Assembly: GCF_001280435.1 (NCBI RefSeq)
Contig: NZ_LBIP01000013.1
Location: 124,001 to 188,000, forward strand
Origin: Mangrovimonas xylaniphaga
GTDB lineage: Bacteria > Bacteroidota > Bacteroidia > Flavobacteriales > Flavobacteriaceae
Reading direction: 5' to 3'
Length of the DNA: 64,000 nt
Shown: positions 34,428 to 43,737 of the stretch, one piece after another
How the letters are laid out: every line of letters starts with the position of its first letter
How positions within the stretch are numbered: the first letter of the stretch is position 1
Made by a program: the position numbers and the translations under genes
The notes under the pieces: generated by a model
The model's database searches: none
What the model saw: the letters and a program-made list of their open reading frames with translations, nothing else
What the model was told of the DNA's origin: nothing

Positions 34428-35177
34428 TTAAAACGCATTTACAATAGCAAAGAAATCATCGGCGTTTAACGAAGCGCCTCCAATCAATCCACCATCAACG
34501 TCTGGTTTAGAGAAAATTTCCTGGGCATTCGCAGGTTTTACACTTCCTCCGTATAAAATAGAAACTTCATCGGCAACCTCAGCACCATATTTGTCGGCCA
34601 AAGTCTTTCTGATAAACGCATGCATATCCTGTGCTTGCTCCGGGGAGGCGGTTTCTCCTGTACCAATGGCCCAAACAGGCTCATAGGCCAAAACAATATG
34701 TTCAAAAGCCGAAGCATCCAAATGGAACAATGCATTAGCAATTTGAGAACCTACAACCTCTTGTTCTTTTCCTGCCTTTCTTTCTGCCAACTCTTCACCA
34801 AAACAGAAAATAACACGCATATCGTTTGCCAAGGCTGCATCTACCTTTTTGGCCAATAGCTCATCTGTTTCGTTAAAGTATTCTCTACGCTCGCTATGAC
34901 CTAAAATCACCGTTTTTACCCCCACACTTTTTAACATACTCGCACTTACCTCTCCTGTGTAGGCACCACTTTCCGCAAAATGCATGTTTTGGGCAATCAC
35001 TTCAATATCGCTGTCCTTCAAGGCTTGGTAAGCAGGCCAAAGGTTGGTAAATACTGGAGCAATCATCACTTCAGCATCCGATGTAATCGTTTGTTTTTTC
35101 AGTTCAGAAATCAATGTTTCTGTCATGGACAAATCATTGTTCATTTTCCAGTTTCCTGCTACAATATGTTTTCTCAT
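34428..35177 (-). CDS. tpiA: Triosephosphate isomerase
   Basis: The 249-aa enzyme converts dihydroxyacetone phosphate and glyceraldehyde 3-phosphate in glycolysis. Landmarks are IVAGNWKMN (catalytic Lys), VILGHSERR (catalytic His), AYEPVWAIGTG (catalytic Glu) and the phosphate loops LYGGSVKPAN and GLIGGASL. The start at 35177 is preferred to the in-frame GTG at 35189 because an AGAAGGTG ribosome-binding sequence lies just before it. It lies 50 bp downstream of the TlpA-like gene, on the same strand. Confidence 0.97.
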   Translation of the reverse strand: MRKHIVAGNWKMNNDLSMTETLISELKKQTITSDAEVMIAPVFTNLWPAYQALKDSDIEVIAQNMHFAESGAYTGEVSASMLKSVGVKTVILGHSERREYFNETDELLAKKVDAALANDMRVIFCFGEELAERKAGKEQEVVGSQIANALFHLDASAFEHIVLAYEPVWAIGTGETASPEQAQDMHAFIRKTLADKYGAEVADEVSILYGGSVKPANAQEIFSKPDVDGGLIGGASLNADDFFAIVNAF

Positions 35178-35227
35178 TTTAATGCTCACCTTCTGCTGAA
35201 GGACTTTTATTAATTAAACTTTTGTTT

Positions 35228-35719
35228 TTATTTTAATGCTTCAATAATCATGGGGTCGTCAGCTTTTACTGCACGAAACAGGCTAATAGTCCCTTCTGGT
35301 GACACCACCATATATCTAGGAATCCAATCCAGATTGGCAAAACTGCCAAAATCCCCCTTTCTTCCGGATTGCATATAATAATGCTCTCCAGCTATCCCAT
35401 ATTTTTCTAGTGCAAATTTCCAGGATTCGATAGACCTATCCAATGATAAAAATAAGTAAACCACATTTTTTTCCTGTTCCTGCAAACTTTTCACCTTTGG
35501 CAAGCCTTGTAAACAATCCTTGCACCATGAGGCCCAAACATCTATCAAAATGGTTTTGCCTTGGTATTTTGTTAGTATCTGCTGAAAAGAGATTTCCTGT
35601 CCGTCAAGCGTTGTAAAAGTATCCTCTAGAGCGGCTTGGGAGAATGTAGTAGGGACTTCCTGGGCTTTACAGCCAATGCAAACGAAAAGAAGAAGGACTA
35701 AAATTTTTATTGATTTCAT
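35228..35719 (-). CDS. TlpA-like thioredoxin-fold lipoprotein
   Basis: The start at 35719 (MKSIKILVLLLF) gives 163 aa with a lipobox (FVCIGC); a longer start at 35776 would overlap the upstream permease. The redoxin core shows ILIDVWASWCKDCLQGLPKV with a CKDC active site, then YLFLSLDRSIESWKFAL and the cis-Pro region WIPRYMVV. It is a periplasmic thiol-disulfide reductase of the TlpA/ResA type, substrate unknown. It follows the DppB-like permease by 26 bp. Confidence 0.86.
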   Translation of the reverse strand: MKSIKILVLLLFVCIGCKAQEVPTTFSQAALEDTFTTLDGQEISFQQILTKYQGKTILIDVWASWCKDCLQGLPKVKSLQEQEKNVVYLFLSLDRSIESWKFALEKYGIAGEHYYMQSGRKGDFGSFANLDWIPRYMVVSPEGTISLFRAVKADDPMIIEALK

Positions 35720-35745
35720 AACACCCCTGTTTTCTTGCCCAGACC

Positions 35746-36822
35746 CTATTCCAATTTTATCTTGGGATCGAGCCAAGCATAAATAATATCTACAAAAATA
35801 TTAATAATTACGAAGAGGGTGGCAATAATCAGCACCGAACCCATAATGACGGGAAGGTCCAAAGTGTTTAGGGCATTCACGATTTCCTTTCCCAAACCGT
35901 TCCAACCGAATATATATTCTACAAAAACAGCACCTGCCAACATGGAGGCAAACCAACCGGAAATGGCCGTTACTACAGGATTCATGGCATTTTTGAGGGC
36001 ATGTTTTTTTATAATTTGAAATTCGCTCAAACCCTTAGCCCTTGCAGTCCTGATATAATCTTGGTTAAATACTTCCAACAAGGAATTTCGCATCAACTGA
36101 ATGACCACTGCCAACGGACGAATCCCCAATACAATGGAAGGTAATATCAAGTTTTTCCATTTAATATGGATACCTTCCCCAAAATCATCCATTTCATATA
36201 GACTTCCGGTCATTTCCAAATGGGTGTATTTGTGCAATACAAACCCAAAAAACCAAGCAAACAAAATGGCACTGAAAAAAGAAGGCACACTCATTCCCAA
36301 AGTACTCAACACCTGAATGATTTTGTCCAGCCATTGATCTTTGCAAAGTGCTGAAACGATTCCTAAAAATATCCCCACACCAATGGCGATGATTATGGAT
36401 GAAATAGCCAATACAAACGTATTGGGAAGCGTCTCAGCAATCACTTGACTGACCTCTTTCCCCTGTTTGGTAAAGGACTCCCGTAAATAAGGTAGTTTTA
36501 AAACAACATTGGTCTTCCCAACTTCAAAAAGTGTCATCGCAGAGTATTTCCCAGGCCTTAAAAAAGTATAATCCTCAGGGTTTGTAGAATGGAAAGACAC
36601 CGGTGACAAATCGTTTAAATAGTAAGCATATTGGGTGGAAATTGGTTTGTCAAAACCATATTTTGCCTTAACGGCCGCCAATTGCTTACTATCTTCATTT
36701 TGCCCCAACATCATTTGGGCAGGATCGCCTGGCAATACATTAAATAAAAAGAAAATGACGGTCACCACTCCAAACAAAGTGAGCAGCGCATACCATATTT
36801 TATTTAACAGATAATTGACCAA
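35746..36822 (-). CDS. DppB-type ABC transporter permease (orphan)
   Basis: This 358-aa membrane protein is typical of the DppB/OppB family: FFLFNVLPGDPAQMMLGQ near the N-terminus, a periplasmic loop, six helices and the EAA-like loop YIRTARAKGLSEFQIIKKHA. It would form half of the channel for a peptide or nickel-type importer. No second permease, ATPase or binding protein lies nearby, so its partners must be elsewhere. It is 4 bp downstream of the BT_3928 gene. Confidence 0.9.
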   Translation of the reverse strand: MVNYLLNKIWYALLTLFGVVTVIFFLFNVLPGDPAQMMLGQNEDSKQLAAVKAKYGFDKPISTQYAYYLNDLSPVSFHSTNPEDYTFLRPGKYSAMTLFEVGKTNVVLKLPYLRESFTKQGKEVSQVIAETLPNTFVLAISSIIIAIGVGIFLGIVSALCKDQWLDKIIQVLSTLGMSVPSFFSAILFAWFFGFVLHKYTHLEMTGSLYEMDDFGEGIHIKWKNLILPSIVLGIRPLAVVIQLMRNSLLEVFNQDYIRTARAKGLSEFQIIKKHALKNAMNPVVTAISGWFASMLAGAVFVEYIFGWNGLGKEIVNALNTLDLPVIMGSVLIIATLFVIINIFVDIIYAWLDPKIKLE

Positions 36823-36826
36823 GCAG

Positions 36827-38143
36827 CTAGTTGTCTTTAAGGGTCACTTTTATAGCTCCTGTGGCTTGCTCATCAGCTTCCAACTCAAGTTCTTTTAACA
36901 AAGTGCTGTCCTTGATAACTTCCATTTGTTGGATCATAGTAGAATCCAAAGCCTCTACAGCCTCTTTGGTAGCACGTTCATCATTGATAAAATACACAAT
37001 GTGCTCCTCTACTTTTTCAACCTTAGGCTCTGGTTTGCGAGCAACTTTAGGAAGGTCTAAATCATCAACATCGTTCCAATGTACTTTCTGCATGATGGTA
37101 CCTTTCTCCAATACCAACACTCCCGGATTGGAACGTACGATGGTTTTCAACACCTTTTCATCACATAAATAAAAATCGAAATCTAATTTATAGTCAGTTT
37201 TTATCTTTTCCTTTACAGTAGCTCCCGAAGCCGATAAACCAATGACGGTATATCCATTTTCAATGGCCTTATCGGTAACCGCTTTCAAAACGTCTAAACC
37301 TTGCTTTTCGGCATTTTCCAAGCTATAGCTTACCACCATTACCAAATGATCTTCTTCAAGAAAATGTGCCGTGAAGTCATCATCTTCCGACTCTATGGAG
37401 AAATCCAAAATAGTAGGCTCGTAACCAGGTTCAATAACCGTTGTTTCAACACTGATGTATTCCCCGTCTACACTTGGGTAGCTTCCGTTGGTCACAAATT
37501 CTTTTTCTTCACCATTCACCTTGAACAACCATTTCCACTCCATAACTGGTTCTTTAGCGCCTTCTGGAATACTCATTTTTTCCTGAATATTACTTCCTAC
37601 GCTATAGGCTCTAAAATCGATAGCAGGCAAATGCATCAGCACATGGTAAGCAAACCACATACACACAATAAAGCTCAATAGCGATACCATGGTCACTCCC
37701 AACTTACTGAAGATTGGCTTGATATACCTAACGTTGAAGAATAGCACCAATATCAGCACCAACAAAATCACGTCTTTTGTAAAGGATTCCCATGGGGTTA
37801 GTTTGATGGCATCCCCAAAACAACCACAGTCCTTTACCTTATCAAAATAAGCTGAGTAGAACGTCAAGAATGTGAAGAACACAATCATGCCCAACAAACT
37901 CCATACAGTGAATTTAGGTTTGTAGCCCACCAAAAGGAACACTCCCAAAACCACTTCAAAAATCACAACGAACACCGAAATCCCCAAAGCATAAGGCTCC
38001 AAGGAAGGAATGTTCAACACGTCGTAGCTAAAGTATTCTTGAAGCTTATAGGAAAACCCAAGTGGGTCGTTCAATTTTATAAATCCTGAAAAAATAAAAA
38101 GTGCCCCTACCAAGAGACGGCAAATGTTTACTATAAATTTCAT
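36827..38143 (-). CDS. BT_3928-family protein (DoxX-like membrane domain plus thiol-redox-like domain)
   Basis: The 438-aa protein has four N-terminal transmembrane helices in a DoxX/MauE-like domain (LVGALFIFSGFIKLNDPLGF at the start, and DCGCFGDAIKLTPWESFTKD). A central region and a thioredoxin-like tail (DYKLDFDFYLCDEKVLKTIV) follow. The architecture is specific to Bacteroidota and is probably linked to extracytoplasmic redox or quinone chemistry. Neighbours DUF1599 upstream and the permease downstream suggest a conserved operon with tpiA and prmA. Confidence 0.88.
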   Translation of the reverse strand: MKFIVNICRLLVGALFIFSGFIKLNDPLGFSYKLQEYFSYDVLNIPSLEPYALGISVFVVIFEVVLGVFLLVGYKPKFTVWSLLGMIVFFTFLTFYSAYFDKVKDCGCFGDAIKLTPWESFTKDVILLVLILVLFFNVRYIKPIFSKLGVTMVSLLSFIVCMWFAYHVLMHLPAIDFRAYSVGSNIQEKMSIPEGAKEPVMEWKWLFKVNGEEKEFVTNGSYPSVDGEYISVETTVIEPGYEPTILDFSIESEDDDFTAHFLEEDHLVMVVSYSLENAEKQGLDVLKAVTDKAIENGYTVIGLSASGATVKEKIKTDYKLDFDFYLCDEKVLKTIVRSNPGVLVLEKGTIMQKVHWNDVDDLDLPKVARKPEPKVEKVEEHIVYFINDERATKEAVEALDSTMIQQMEVIKDSTLLKELELEADEQATGAIKVTLKDN

Positions 38144-38150
38144 AAAAAGC

Positions 38151-38696
38151 TTATTGGGTTAAATGAATCATGGCAAATACCGAGTAGTTGATCATATCCT
38201 GATAATTGGCATCAATCCCCTCACTCACCAGTGTTTTGCCCTTGTTGTTTTCAATCTCTTTTACGCGAAGTAATTTTTGAAGGATCAAATCCGTAAGGCT
38301 GCTCACACGCATGTCTCTCCAAGCCTCACCATAATCATGGTTTTTGTCCATCATGAGTTGTTTAGTCAAAGCAATCTTTTCATCATACAATTTGGTGGCT
38401 TCCTCAACAGACATATCTGGTTTTTCAACCACACCCTTCTCCAATTGAATCAAAGCCATGGTGCAATAGTTGATAATTCCAATGAATTCACTGGTTTCAT
38501 CTTCGTCAATCTTTCTTACGTCGTTTTCCTGTAATCCGCGAATGCGTTGGGCTTTTATAAAAATTTGGTCTGTTAGGGAAGGAAGTCTTAAAATGCGCCA
38601 CGCGCTCCCATAATCTTTCATTTTATTGATAAAAAGGGCTCTACAGGTGGCAATGACTTCATCGTATTGTTTTGAAGTTTCTTGCATTGAATACAT
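38151..38696 (-). CDS. DUF1599 protein with an internal duplication
   Basis: This 181-aa soluble protein is built from two copies of one helical module: KMKDYGSAWRILRLPSLTDQ (first half) and KNHDYGEAWRDMRVSSLTDL (second half). DUF1599 is related to nucleotide-processing MazG-like folds; function is not established. An in-frame ATG at 38687 is an equally plausible start. It is 7 bp upstream of BT_3928 and divergent from folP. Confidence 0.88.
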   Translation of the reverse strand: MYSMQETSKQYDEVIATCRALFINKMKDYGSAWRILRLPSLTDQIFIKAQRIRGLQENDVRKIDEDETSEFIGIINYCTMALIQLEKGVVEKPDMSVEEATKLYDEKIALTKQLMMDKNHDYGEAWRDMRVSSLTDLILQKLLRVKEIENNKGKTLVSEGIDANYQDMINYSVFAMIHLTQ

Positions 38697-38841
38697 TTAA
38701 TTTTCCGTAAATTTCGCATAAAAAACTTTAAACATCAAAGTTTAGGGTTTAAAGTTTGGGTGATGTCCAAAAATGTATTGGGATTTTCTTTTTTCTCAAA
38801 TAAGCGCCTTAATTTTGACACTTCATTCCTCCTTAAAAACC

Positions 38842-39666
38842 ATGACCATAAATTGCAAAGGACAACTTGTAGAGCTTTCAACCCCAAAAGTAATGGGGAT
38901 TTTAAACGTGACCCCCGACTCTTTTTACGATGGTGGCAGCTACAAAAATGAAAAGGATATTTTGGATAAAGTAGCCTCCATGCTCAAGGATGGCGCCACA
39001 TTTATCGACTTAGGGGCATACAGTTCACGCCCAAATGCCGCGCATGTTTCCGAAGCTGAAGAACTGCAACGCAGTGTTCCTATTGTGGAATTGATTTTAA
39101 AGGAATTTCCTGAGACCTTAATTTCCATAGATACCTTTAGGAGCAAAGTGGCCAAAGCCTGTATTGAAGCAGGTGCAGCCTTGGTCAACGATATTTCAGC
39201 GGGCCTATTGGATGAGAACATGTTGTCTACCGTAGCAAAACTTCATGTGCCATATATCATGATGCATATGAGAGGGACGCCGCAAACCATGCAACAGCAC
39301 ACCCAATATGAAAACCTAACCAAGGACATTCTGTCCTATTTTGGGGAGCGTATGGCTGCCGCAAGAGCTTTGGGCATCCACGACCTTATTGCCGATCCGG
39401 GATTTGGGTTTTCAAAGACCTTAGCCCAAAATTACGAGCTACTACAACACATGGAACTCTTTAAAAACTTGGAGATCCCGTTTTTGGTAGGCATTTCCAG
39501 AAAATCGATGATTCACAAAGTTTTGGACACCACTCCAGAACACGCTTTAAACGGCACAACGGTTTTAAACACCATTGCCCTACAAAAAGGCGCTTCCATT
39601 TTGCGTGTACACGATGTCAAGGAAGCTATGGAATGTGTGCAACTTTTTAATCAACTAAACTCTTAA
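38842..39666 (+). CDS. folP: Dihydropteroate synthase
   Basis: The ATG at 38842 (MTINCKGQLVELSTPKVMGI) gives 274 aa; the earlier frame start at 38773 is not supported by the family. Motifs are MGILNVTPDSFYDGG, FIDLGAYSSRP, LISIDTFRSKVA, IADPGFGFSKT and FLVGISRKSM. It condenses p-aminobenzoate with the pterin pyrophosphate in folate synthesis and is the sulfonamide target. The next genes are a lipoprotein (7 bp) and cdaA. Confidence 0.96.
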   Translation: MTINCKGQLVELSTPKVMGILNVTPDSFYDGGSYKNEKDILDKVASMLKDGATFIDLGAYSSRPNAAHVSEAEELQRSVPIVELILKEFPETLISIDTFRSKVAKACIEAGAALVNDISAGLLDENMLSTVAKLHVPYIMMHMRGTPQTMQQHTQYENLTKDILSYFGERMAAARALGIHDLIADPGFGFSKTLAQNYELLQHMELFKNLEIPFLVGISRKSMIHKVLDTTPEHALNGTTVLNTIALQKGASILRVHDVKEAMECVQLFNQLNS

Positions 39667-39673
39667 TCTCAAA

Positions 39674-40342
39674 ATGAAATATTTCAGCTTATTGGCATTG
39701 ATGCTCTGTTTGTCCTGTGGCAATGACAAACTGGTTATGTTACCGGAAATCGAACATGCCAGCATCACTAAAATCCATGATGTATCTGCCGCTTACCTAT
39801 TTTATGATGAAACTTTGCCCGACAGTATCGAACTGAACCGTAAAAATTTGATCAGCACCACCAATTGGCTGATCAATGTAGACAAGCGATTGACTTTGGA
39901 ACAGGCCATTCCCAAAATCATGCTTTTACAGGACAAAAAGCGCAATGCAGAGCTTCACAAAAATGAAAATGCCAAGAACTATTTCACCTGTAATGATACC
40001 AGCATCCAAAACTTGGGCTTTTTGGAATTCACCGAAGTTATTTACGATACCATTGCCCCAACAATACCTGATAGCAGTTCAACAAAAAAGATGTCTTTGC
40101 TGAAATTCCACAACCCAGAACATATCGAAATTCTGAGTTCAGATACAGAGGTTTTAAATATAAATTTAGAACAGCTCATACGTACTCTGGAAGATTCTTT
40201 GTCACTACAAAACACTCCAAGAATCCTAACCTTGGCCATTGAAAAGCACAATACTTTTCAGGACTACATCTCTTTAAAATCTATACTTTCAAACGCTGAA
40301 ATTAGCCCCGATACAATAGACAACAGAGAATTTATTTATTAA
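39674..40342 (+). CDS. Putative lipoprotein, unknown function
   Basis: The 222-aa protein has a lipoprotein signal (LLALMLCLSCG, Cys15). No recognised domain; the mature part is mixed alpha/beta and charged, with an acidic EFTEVIYDTIAPTIPD stretch. Its place between folP and cdaA is frequent in Flavobacteriia, which supports it being a real gene. Confidence 0.72.
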   Translation: MKYFSLLALMLCLSCGNDKLVMLPEIEHASITKIHDVSAAYLFYDETLPDSIELNRKNLISTTNWLINVDKRLTLEQAIPKIMLLQDKKRNAELHKNENAKNYFTCNDTSIQNLGFLEFTEVIYDTIAPTIPDSSSTKKMSLLKFHNPEHIEILSSDTEVLNINLEQLIRTLEDSLSLQNTPRILTLAIEKHNTFQDYISLKSILSNAEISPDTIDNREFIY

Positions 40343-40377
40343 TCTTATTTTGTTACATTTACAAAAACACCTACGCC

Positions 40378-41160
40378 TTGGAGAACTTAAAATTTTGGGA
40401 TTTTAGTATTGTAGACTTTATAGACGTCTTTCTGGTAGCTATCCTTCTTTACTATGTTTACAAGCTCGTAAAAGGCACCGTAGCCATCAACATTTTCATT
40501 GGGATCATGATTATTTACTCCGTTTGGAAGATAACGGATTTGCTCAATATGAAAATGCTCCACAACATTTTCGATGGCTTTATGAAGGTGGGAATTATTG
40601 CTTTGATAGTCGTCTTCCAACCAGAAATCAGGAAGTTTTTGTTGATGGTAGGTTCTACTAATTTAGGAGGCAAGCGAAAGATTTTCAGTAAAATGAAATT
40701 CCTCAAAAATGAGGTGGAAACCAACACCGATATTACAGCGATTGTAAATGCTTGCACAAGAATGGGCTCCACGCAAACAGGAGCACTTATCGTTTTGGAA
40801 CGAAATAATAATCTGGACTTTTTAACAGGAACTGGTGATGCCATGAGTATTGGCGTAACCCAACCCATTATTGAAAGTATCTTTTTTAAGAATAGCCCGC
40901 TGCACGATGGGGCCATCATTATTGAAAATAATGTGGTAAAGGCCACACGGGTTATTTTGCCTGTAAACAATGAAAAAAACATCCCGCAGCGTTTTGGTTT
41001 ACGCCATAGGGCGGCTATAGGGATCACGGAAAAAACCGATGCTTTGGCTTTGGTGGTGAGTGAGGAAACGGGGCAGATTTCCTATATTAAAAATGGAGAG
41101 TTTGTAATGTTTAAGGATCCTGATGATTTAGTGGGAATGCTCAAACGAGATTTGGCCTAA
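40378..41160 (+). CDS. cdaA: Diadenylate cyclase CdaA
   Basis: The 260-aa protein has three N-terminal membrane helices (about 12-30, 34-52, 70-86) and a DAC domain. Catalytic motifs are LHDGAIII (DGA at 177-179) and GLRHRAAIGITE (RHR at 209-211). It makes cyclic di-AMP from ATP at the membrane and controls osmotic and cell-wall homeostasis. The start is a TTG at 40378. The folP-lipoprotein-cdaA order is common in Bacteroidota. Confidence 0.95.
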   Translation: MENLKFWDFSIVDFIDVFLVAILLYYVYKLVKGTVAINIFIGIMIIYSVWKITDLLNMKMLHNIFDGFMKVGIIALIVVFQPEIRKFLLMVGSTNLGGKRKIFSKMKFLKNEVETNTDITAIVNACTRMGSTQTGALIVLERNNNLDFLTGTGDAMSIGVTQPIIESIFFKNSPLHDGAIIIENNVVKATRVILPVNNEKNIPQRFGLRHRAAIGITEKTDALALVVSEETGQISYIKNGEFVMFKDPDDLVGMLKRDLA

Positions 41161-41163
41161 AGC

Positions 41164-41937
41164 ATGGAATGCAAAAACTGCCATACACAGCTTTCTGAGG
41201 TTAGTTTATATTGCAACCTGTGTGGTGGAAAGGTCATAAAAAATCGCCTGACTTTAAAAAATCTATTAGAATATTTTACGGAGACTTTCCTAAACTACGA
41301 CAATCAGTTTCTTCAAACCTTTATAGCACTTTTTAAAGTTCCAGAAGATGTCATTATTGGCTACATCAATGGAGTCAGAAAAAAGTATGTAGATGTTATT
41401 AGCTATTTTGCCATTGCCCTGACCGTATTAGGAATTCAATATTATATATTATCCCATATATTCCCTAAAACCTTTGAAATGGGGGCATTGCTTCATGGAG
41501 GCTCAGAAGAACTTCAAAAGAAGAATTTTGACTTTATGATGGAGTACCAATCCCTTTTCTTTATGCTCTACATTCCTGTTCACGCCTTGATATCCCGCAT
41601 CGTGTTTTACAATGTCAAGACCTTTAACTATACAGAGCACCTGGTTATATTTTTATACCTTATTTCCCAATCGTCTATTTATGGTGCTATTATTATGGTA
41701 TTTTTAGCTGCCTTTGGCATTCACTACAATGACATTTCATTATCAGTAATACTCCCTTTGCAAACCATCTACATATCGTATTGCCTCATCAGACTGTTCA
41801 AACTGAATTTCAAGCAATTCCTGTTTCGATTTCTAATATTCCTTGCTGTTGGGGGAATCTTCTTTATAATCTACACCCTATTGTACATAGGCATTCTATA
41901 TCTAAATGGAGACATGCATTACCTCTTCGAGGATTAA
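41164..41937 (+). CDS. DUF3667 membrane protein with N-terminal zinc ribbon
   Basis: The 257-aa protein starts with a zinc ribbon (CKNCHTQLSEVSLYCNLCGG), then a RLTLKNLLEYFTETFLNYDN motif typical of DUF3667, and four to five membrane helices. Function unknown. It begins 3 bp after cdaA and converges on the ABC exporter gene. Confidence 0.82.
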   Translation: MECKNCHTQLSEVSLYCNLCGGKVIKNRLTLKNLLEYFTETFLNYDNQFLQTFIALFKVPEDVIIGYINGVRKKYVDVISYFAIALTVLGIQYYILSHIFPKTFEMGALLHGGSEELQKKNFDFMMEYQSLFFMLYIPVHALISRIVFYNVKTFNYTEHLVIFLYLISQSSIYGAIIMVFLAAFGIHYNDISLSVILPLQTIYISYCLIRLFKLNFKQFLFRFLIFLAVGGIFFIIYTLLYIGILYLNGDMHYLFED

Positions 41938-41962
41938 ATAGATACCATAAAAAAGAAAAGGA

Positions 41963-43729
41963 TTAAGAAGCCACTTCCTCTTTCATAAACTGCACTTCAT
42001 ACAGATTTTTGTAGTATCCATCTGTTTTCTTGAGCAATTCTTTATGAGTACCCTGCTCCACTATTTTCCCTGCATCCATCACCAAAATCATATCGGCCTT
42101 TTTGATGGTTGCCAACCTATGGGCAATGACAATAGAAGTTCGGCCTTTGGTGATTTTATCGGTAGCATCCTGAATCAATTGTTCGGAATGGGAATCGACT
42201 GAAGATGTGGCTTCATCCAATACCAACACACTAGGATTGGTAACATAAGCTCTTAAAAAGGAAATCAATTGACGTTGCCCCGAAGACAACATGACACCAC
42301 GTTCCTTCACATTATACTGATAACCGTTAGGCAAGCTCATGATAAAATCATGAATTCCAATATTCTTGGCTGCAGTTTCCACCTCTTCCTGTGTAATATT
42401 CGGATCGTTTAAAGTGATATTGTTGAAAATAGTATCGGCAAACAAAAAGACGTTTTGTAACACCACGGCAATCTGCGCCCTTAATGATTTAAGCGTCATA
42501 TCCTTGATGTCAATCCCATCGATTAAGATATGTCCACTTTGAATATCATAAAAACGATTCAACAAATTGATAATGGTAGATTTTCCAGCACCGGTAGCAC
42601 CAACAATGGCCACCGTTTGTCCTGCTTTCACCTCAAACGACACGCCTTTCAGCACTTCTTCATTTTCCACATACGAAAAACGCACATCCCTAAAGGATAT
42701 ATCCCCTTTAAAATGTTCGGCTTCCAAAGAGCCGGTATCGTCTATTTGAGAGGTTGTATCCAACACCTTAAACACCCTATCGGCCGCCACCATACCCATT
42801 TGCAAGGTATTGAACTTATTAGCTATTTGGTTCAAAGGTCTGAACAACATAGGAATCATCATGATAAAAGCGGTCAATTCACCCACCGAAGCTGTGCTGT
42901 CGTTTATGACTTGAAGTCCACCATACCACACCACTAACCCAATGGTAATGGAAGATAGAAATTCGGCTACTGGAAAGAAAATGGAGTTATACCATACCGT
43001 TTTCAACCACCCTTTTTTATGGCGCTCGTTAATGGCCATGAAGTTCTTGTACTCAATATCTTCTCGGGTAAACAACTGCAAAATCTTCATTCCCGTCACA
43101 CGCTCCTGAACAAAACTGTTTAAGTTGGAAACTTCCGTCCTTACATCCTGGAAAGCCAACTTCATGTACTTTTGGAAAATTCTAGTTGCAAATAACACCA
43201 AGGGTAAAGTAGTAAAGACAATTAATGACAATTCCCAATTCATATAAAACATCATTGCTCCCACAGCGAGCATTTTAAGGACATCACTAAAAATCATAAA
43301 AAGGCCTTCCCCAAAAATATCAGCAATACGTTCCATATCGGTTACGGCTCTTGTAATCAGGATTCCCACGGAAGAATTATCAAAATACTTCATTTTGAAA
43401 CTTAGCATATGCTTGAAAAGTTTCACCCGAATATCCTTTACTACCGATTGTCCCAACCAGGAAGCATAATAAATGAATAGCAATTGGCAAACTACCTCCA
43501 ACACCAATACCAATACCATTAATAGGATATAGTTCAAGAAGCCATCATACTCGTGGGTTGCCATTTTTGTATCTATGGCCAGCTGTAAAATTTTTGGACG
43601 TATCGCTCCAAAAACAGCAAGCCCCACTACAAAAGCCATCGTCCACCAAAACACTTTTTTGTAAGGGCGCGTATAGTGCATTAAGCGCTTGAACAAGGTG
43701 ACATCAAAAACATTTCCTTTCTTGGACAT
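41963..43729 (-). CDS. ABC exporter, fused permease and ATPase
   Basis: This 588-aa half-transporter has six membrane helices in the first 320 residues (type I exporter fold) and a nucleotide-binding domain with Walker A VGATGAGKST, Q-loop VVLQNVFLF, signature LSSGQRQ, Walker B VLVLDEATS and H-loop VIAHRLATI. It resembles MsbA/MdlB-type lipid or drug exporters. It acts as a dimer in the inner membrane. It follows truA by 8 bp on the same strand. Confidence 0.94.
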   Translation of the reverse strand: MSKKGNVFDVTLFKRLMHYTRPYKKVFWWTMAFVVGLAVFGAIRPKILQLAIDTKMATHEYDGFLNYILLMVLVLVLEVVCQLLFIYYASWLGQSVVKDIRVKLFKHMLSFKMKYFDNSSVGILITRAVTDMERIADIFGEGLFMIFSDVLKMLAVGAMMFYMNWELSLIVFTTLPLVLFATRIFQKYMKLAFQDVRTEVSNLNSFVQERVTGMKILQLFTREDIEYKNFMAINERHKKGWLKTVWYNSIFFPVAEFLSSITIGLVVWYGGLQVINDSTASVGELTAFIMMIPMLFRPLNQIANKFNTLQMGMVAADRVFKVLDTTSQIDDTGSLEAEHFKGDISFRDVRFSYVENEEVLKGVSFEVKAGQTVAIVGATGAGKSTIINLLNRFYDIQSGHILIDGIDIKDMTLKSLRAQIAVVLQNVFLFADTIFNNITLNDPNITQEEVETAAKNIGIHDFIMSLPNGYQYNVKERGVMLSSGQRQLISFLRAYVTNPSVLVLDEATSSVDSHSEQLIQDATDKITKGRTSIVIAHRLATIKKADMILVMDAGKIVEQGTHKELLKKTDGYYKNLYEVQFMKEEVAS

Positions 43730-43737
43730 AACTTACT

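Noticed and set aside
40515-41027. 170-codon minus-strand frame within cdaA
   Set aside because: Antisense to the catalytic domain of a confidently identified diadenylate cyclase.
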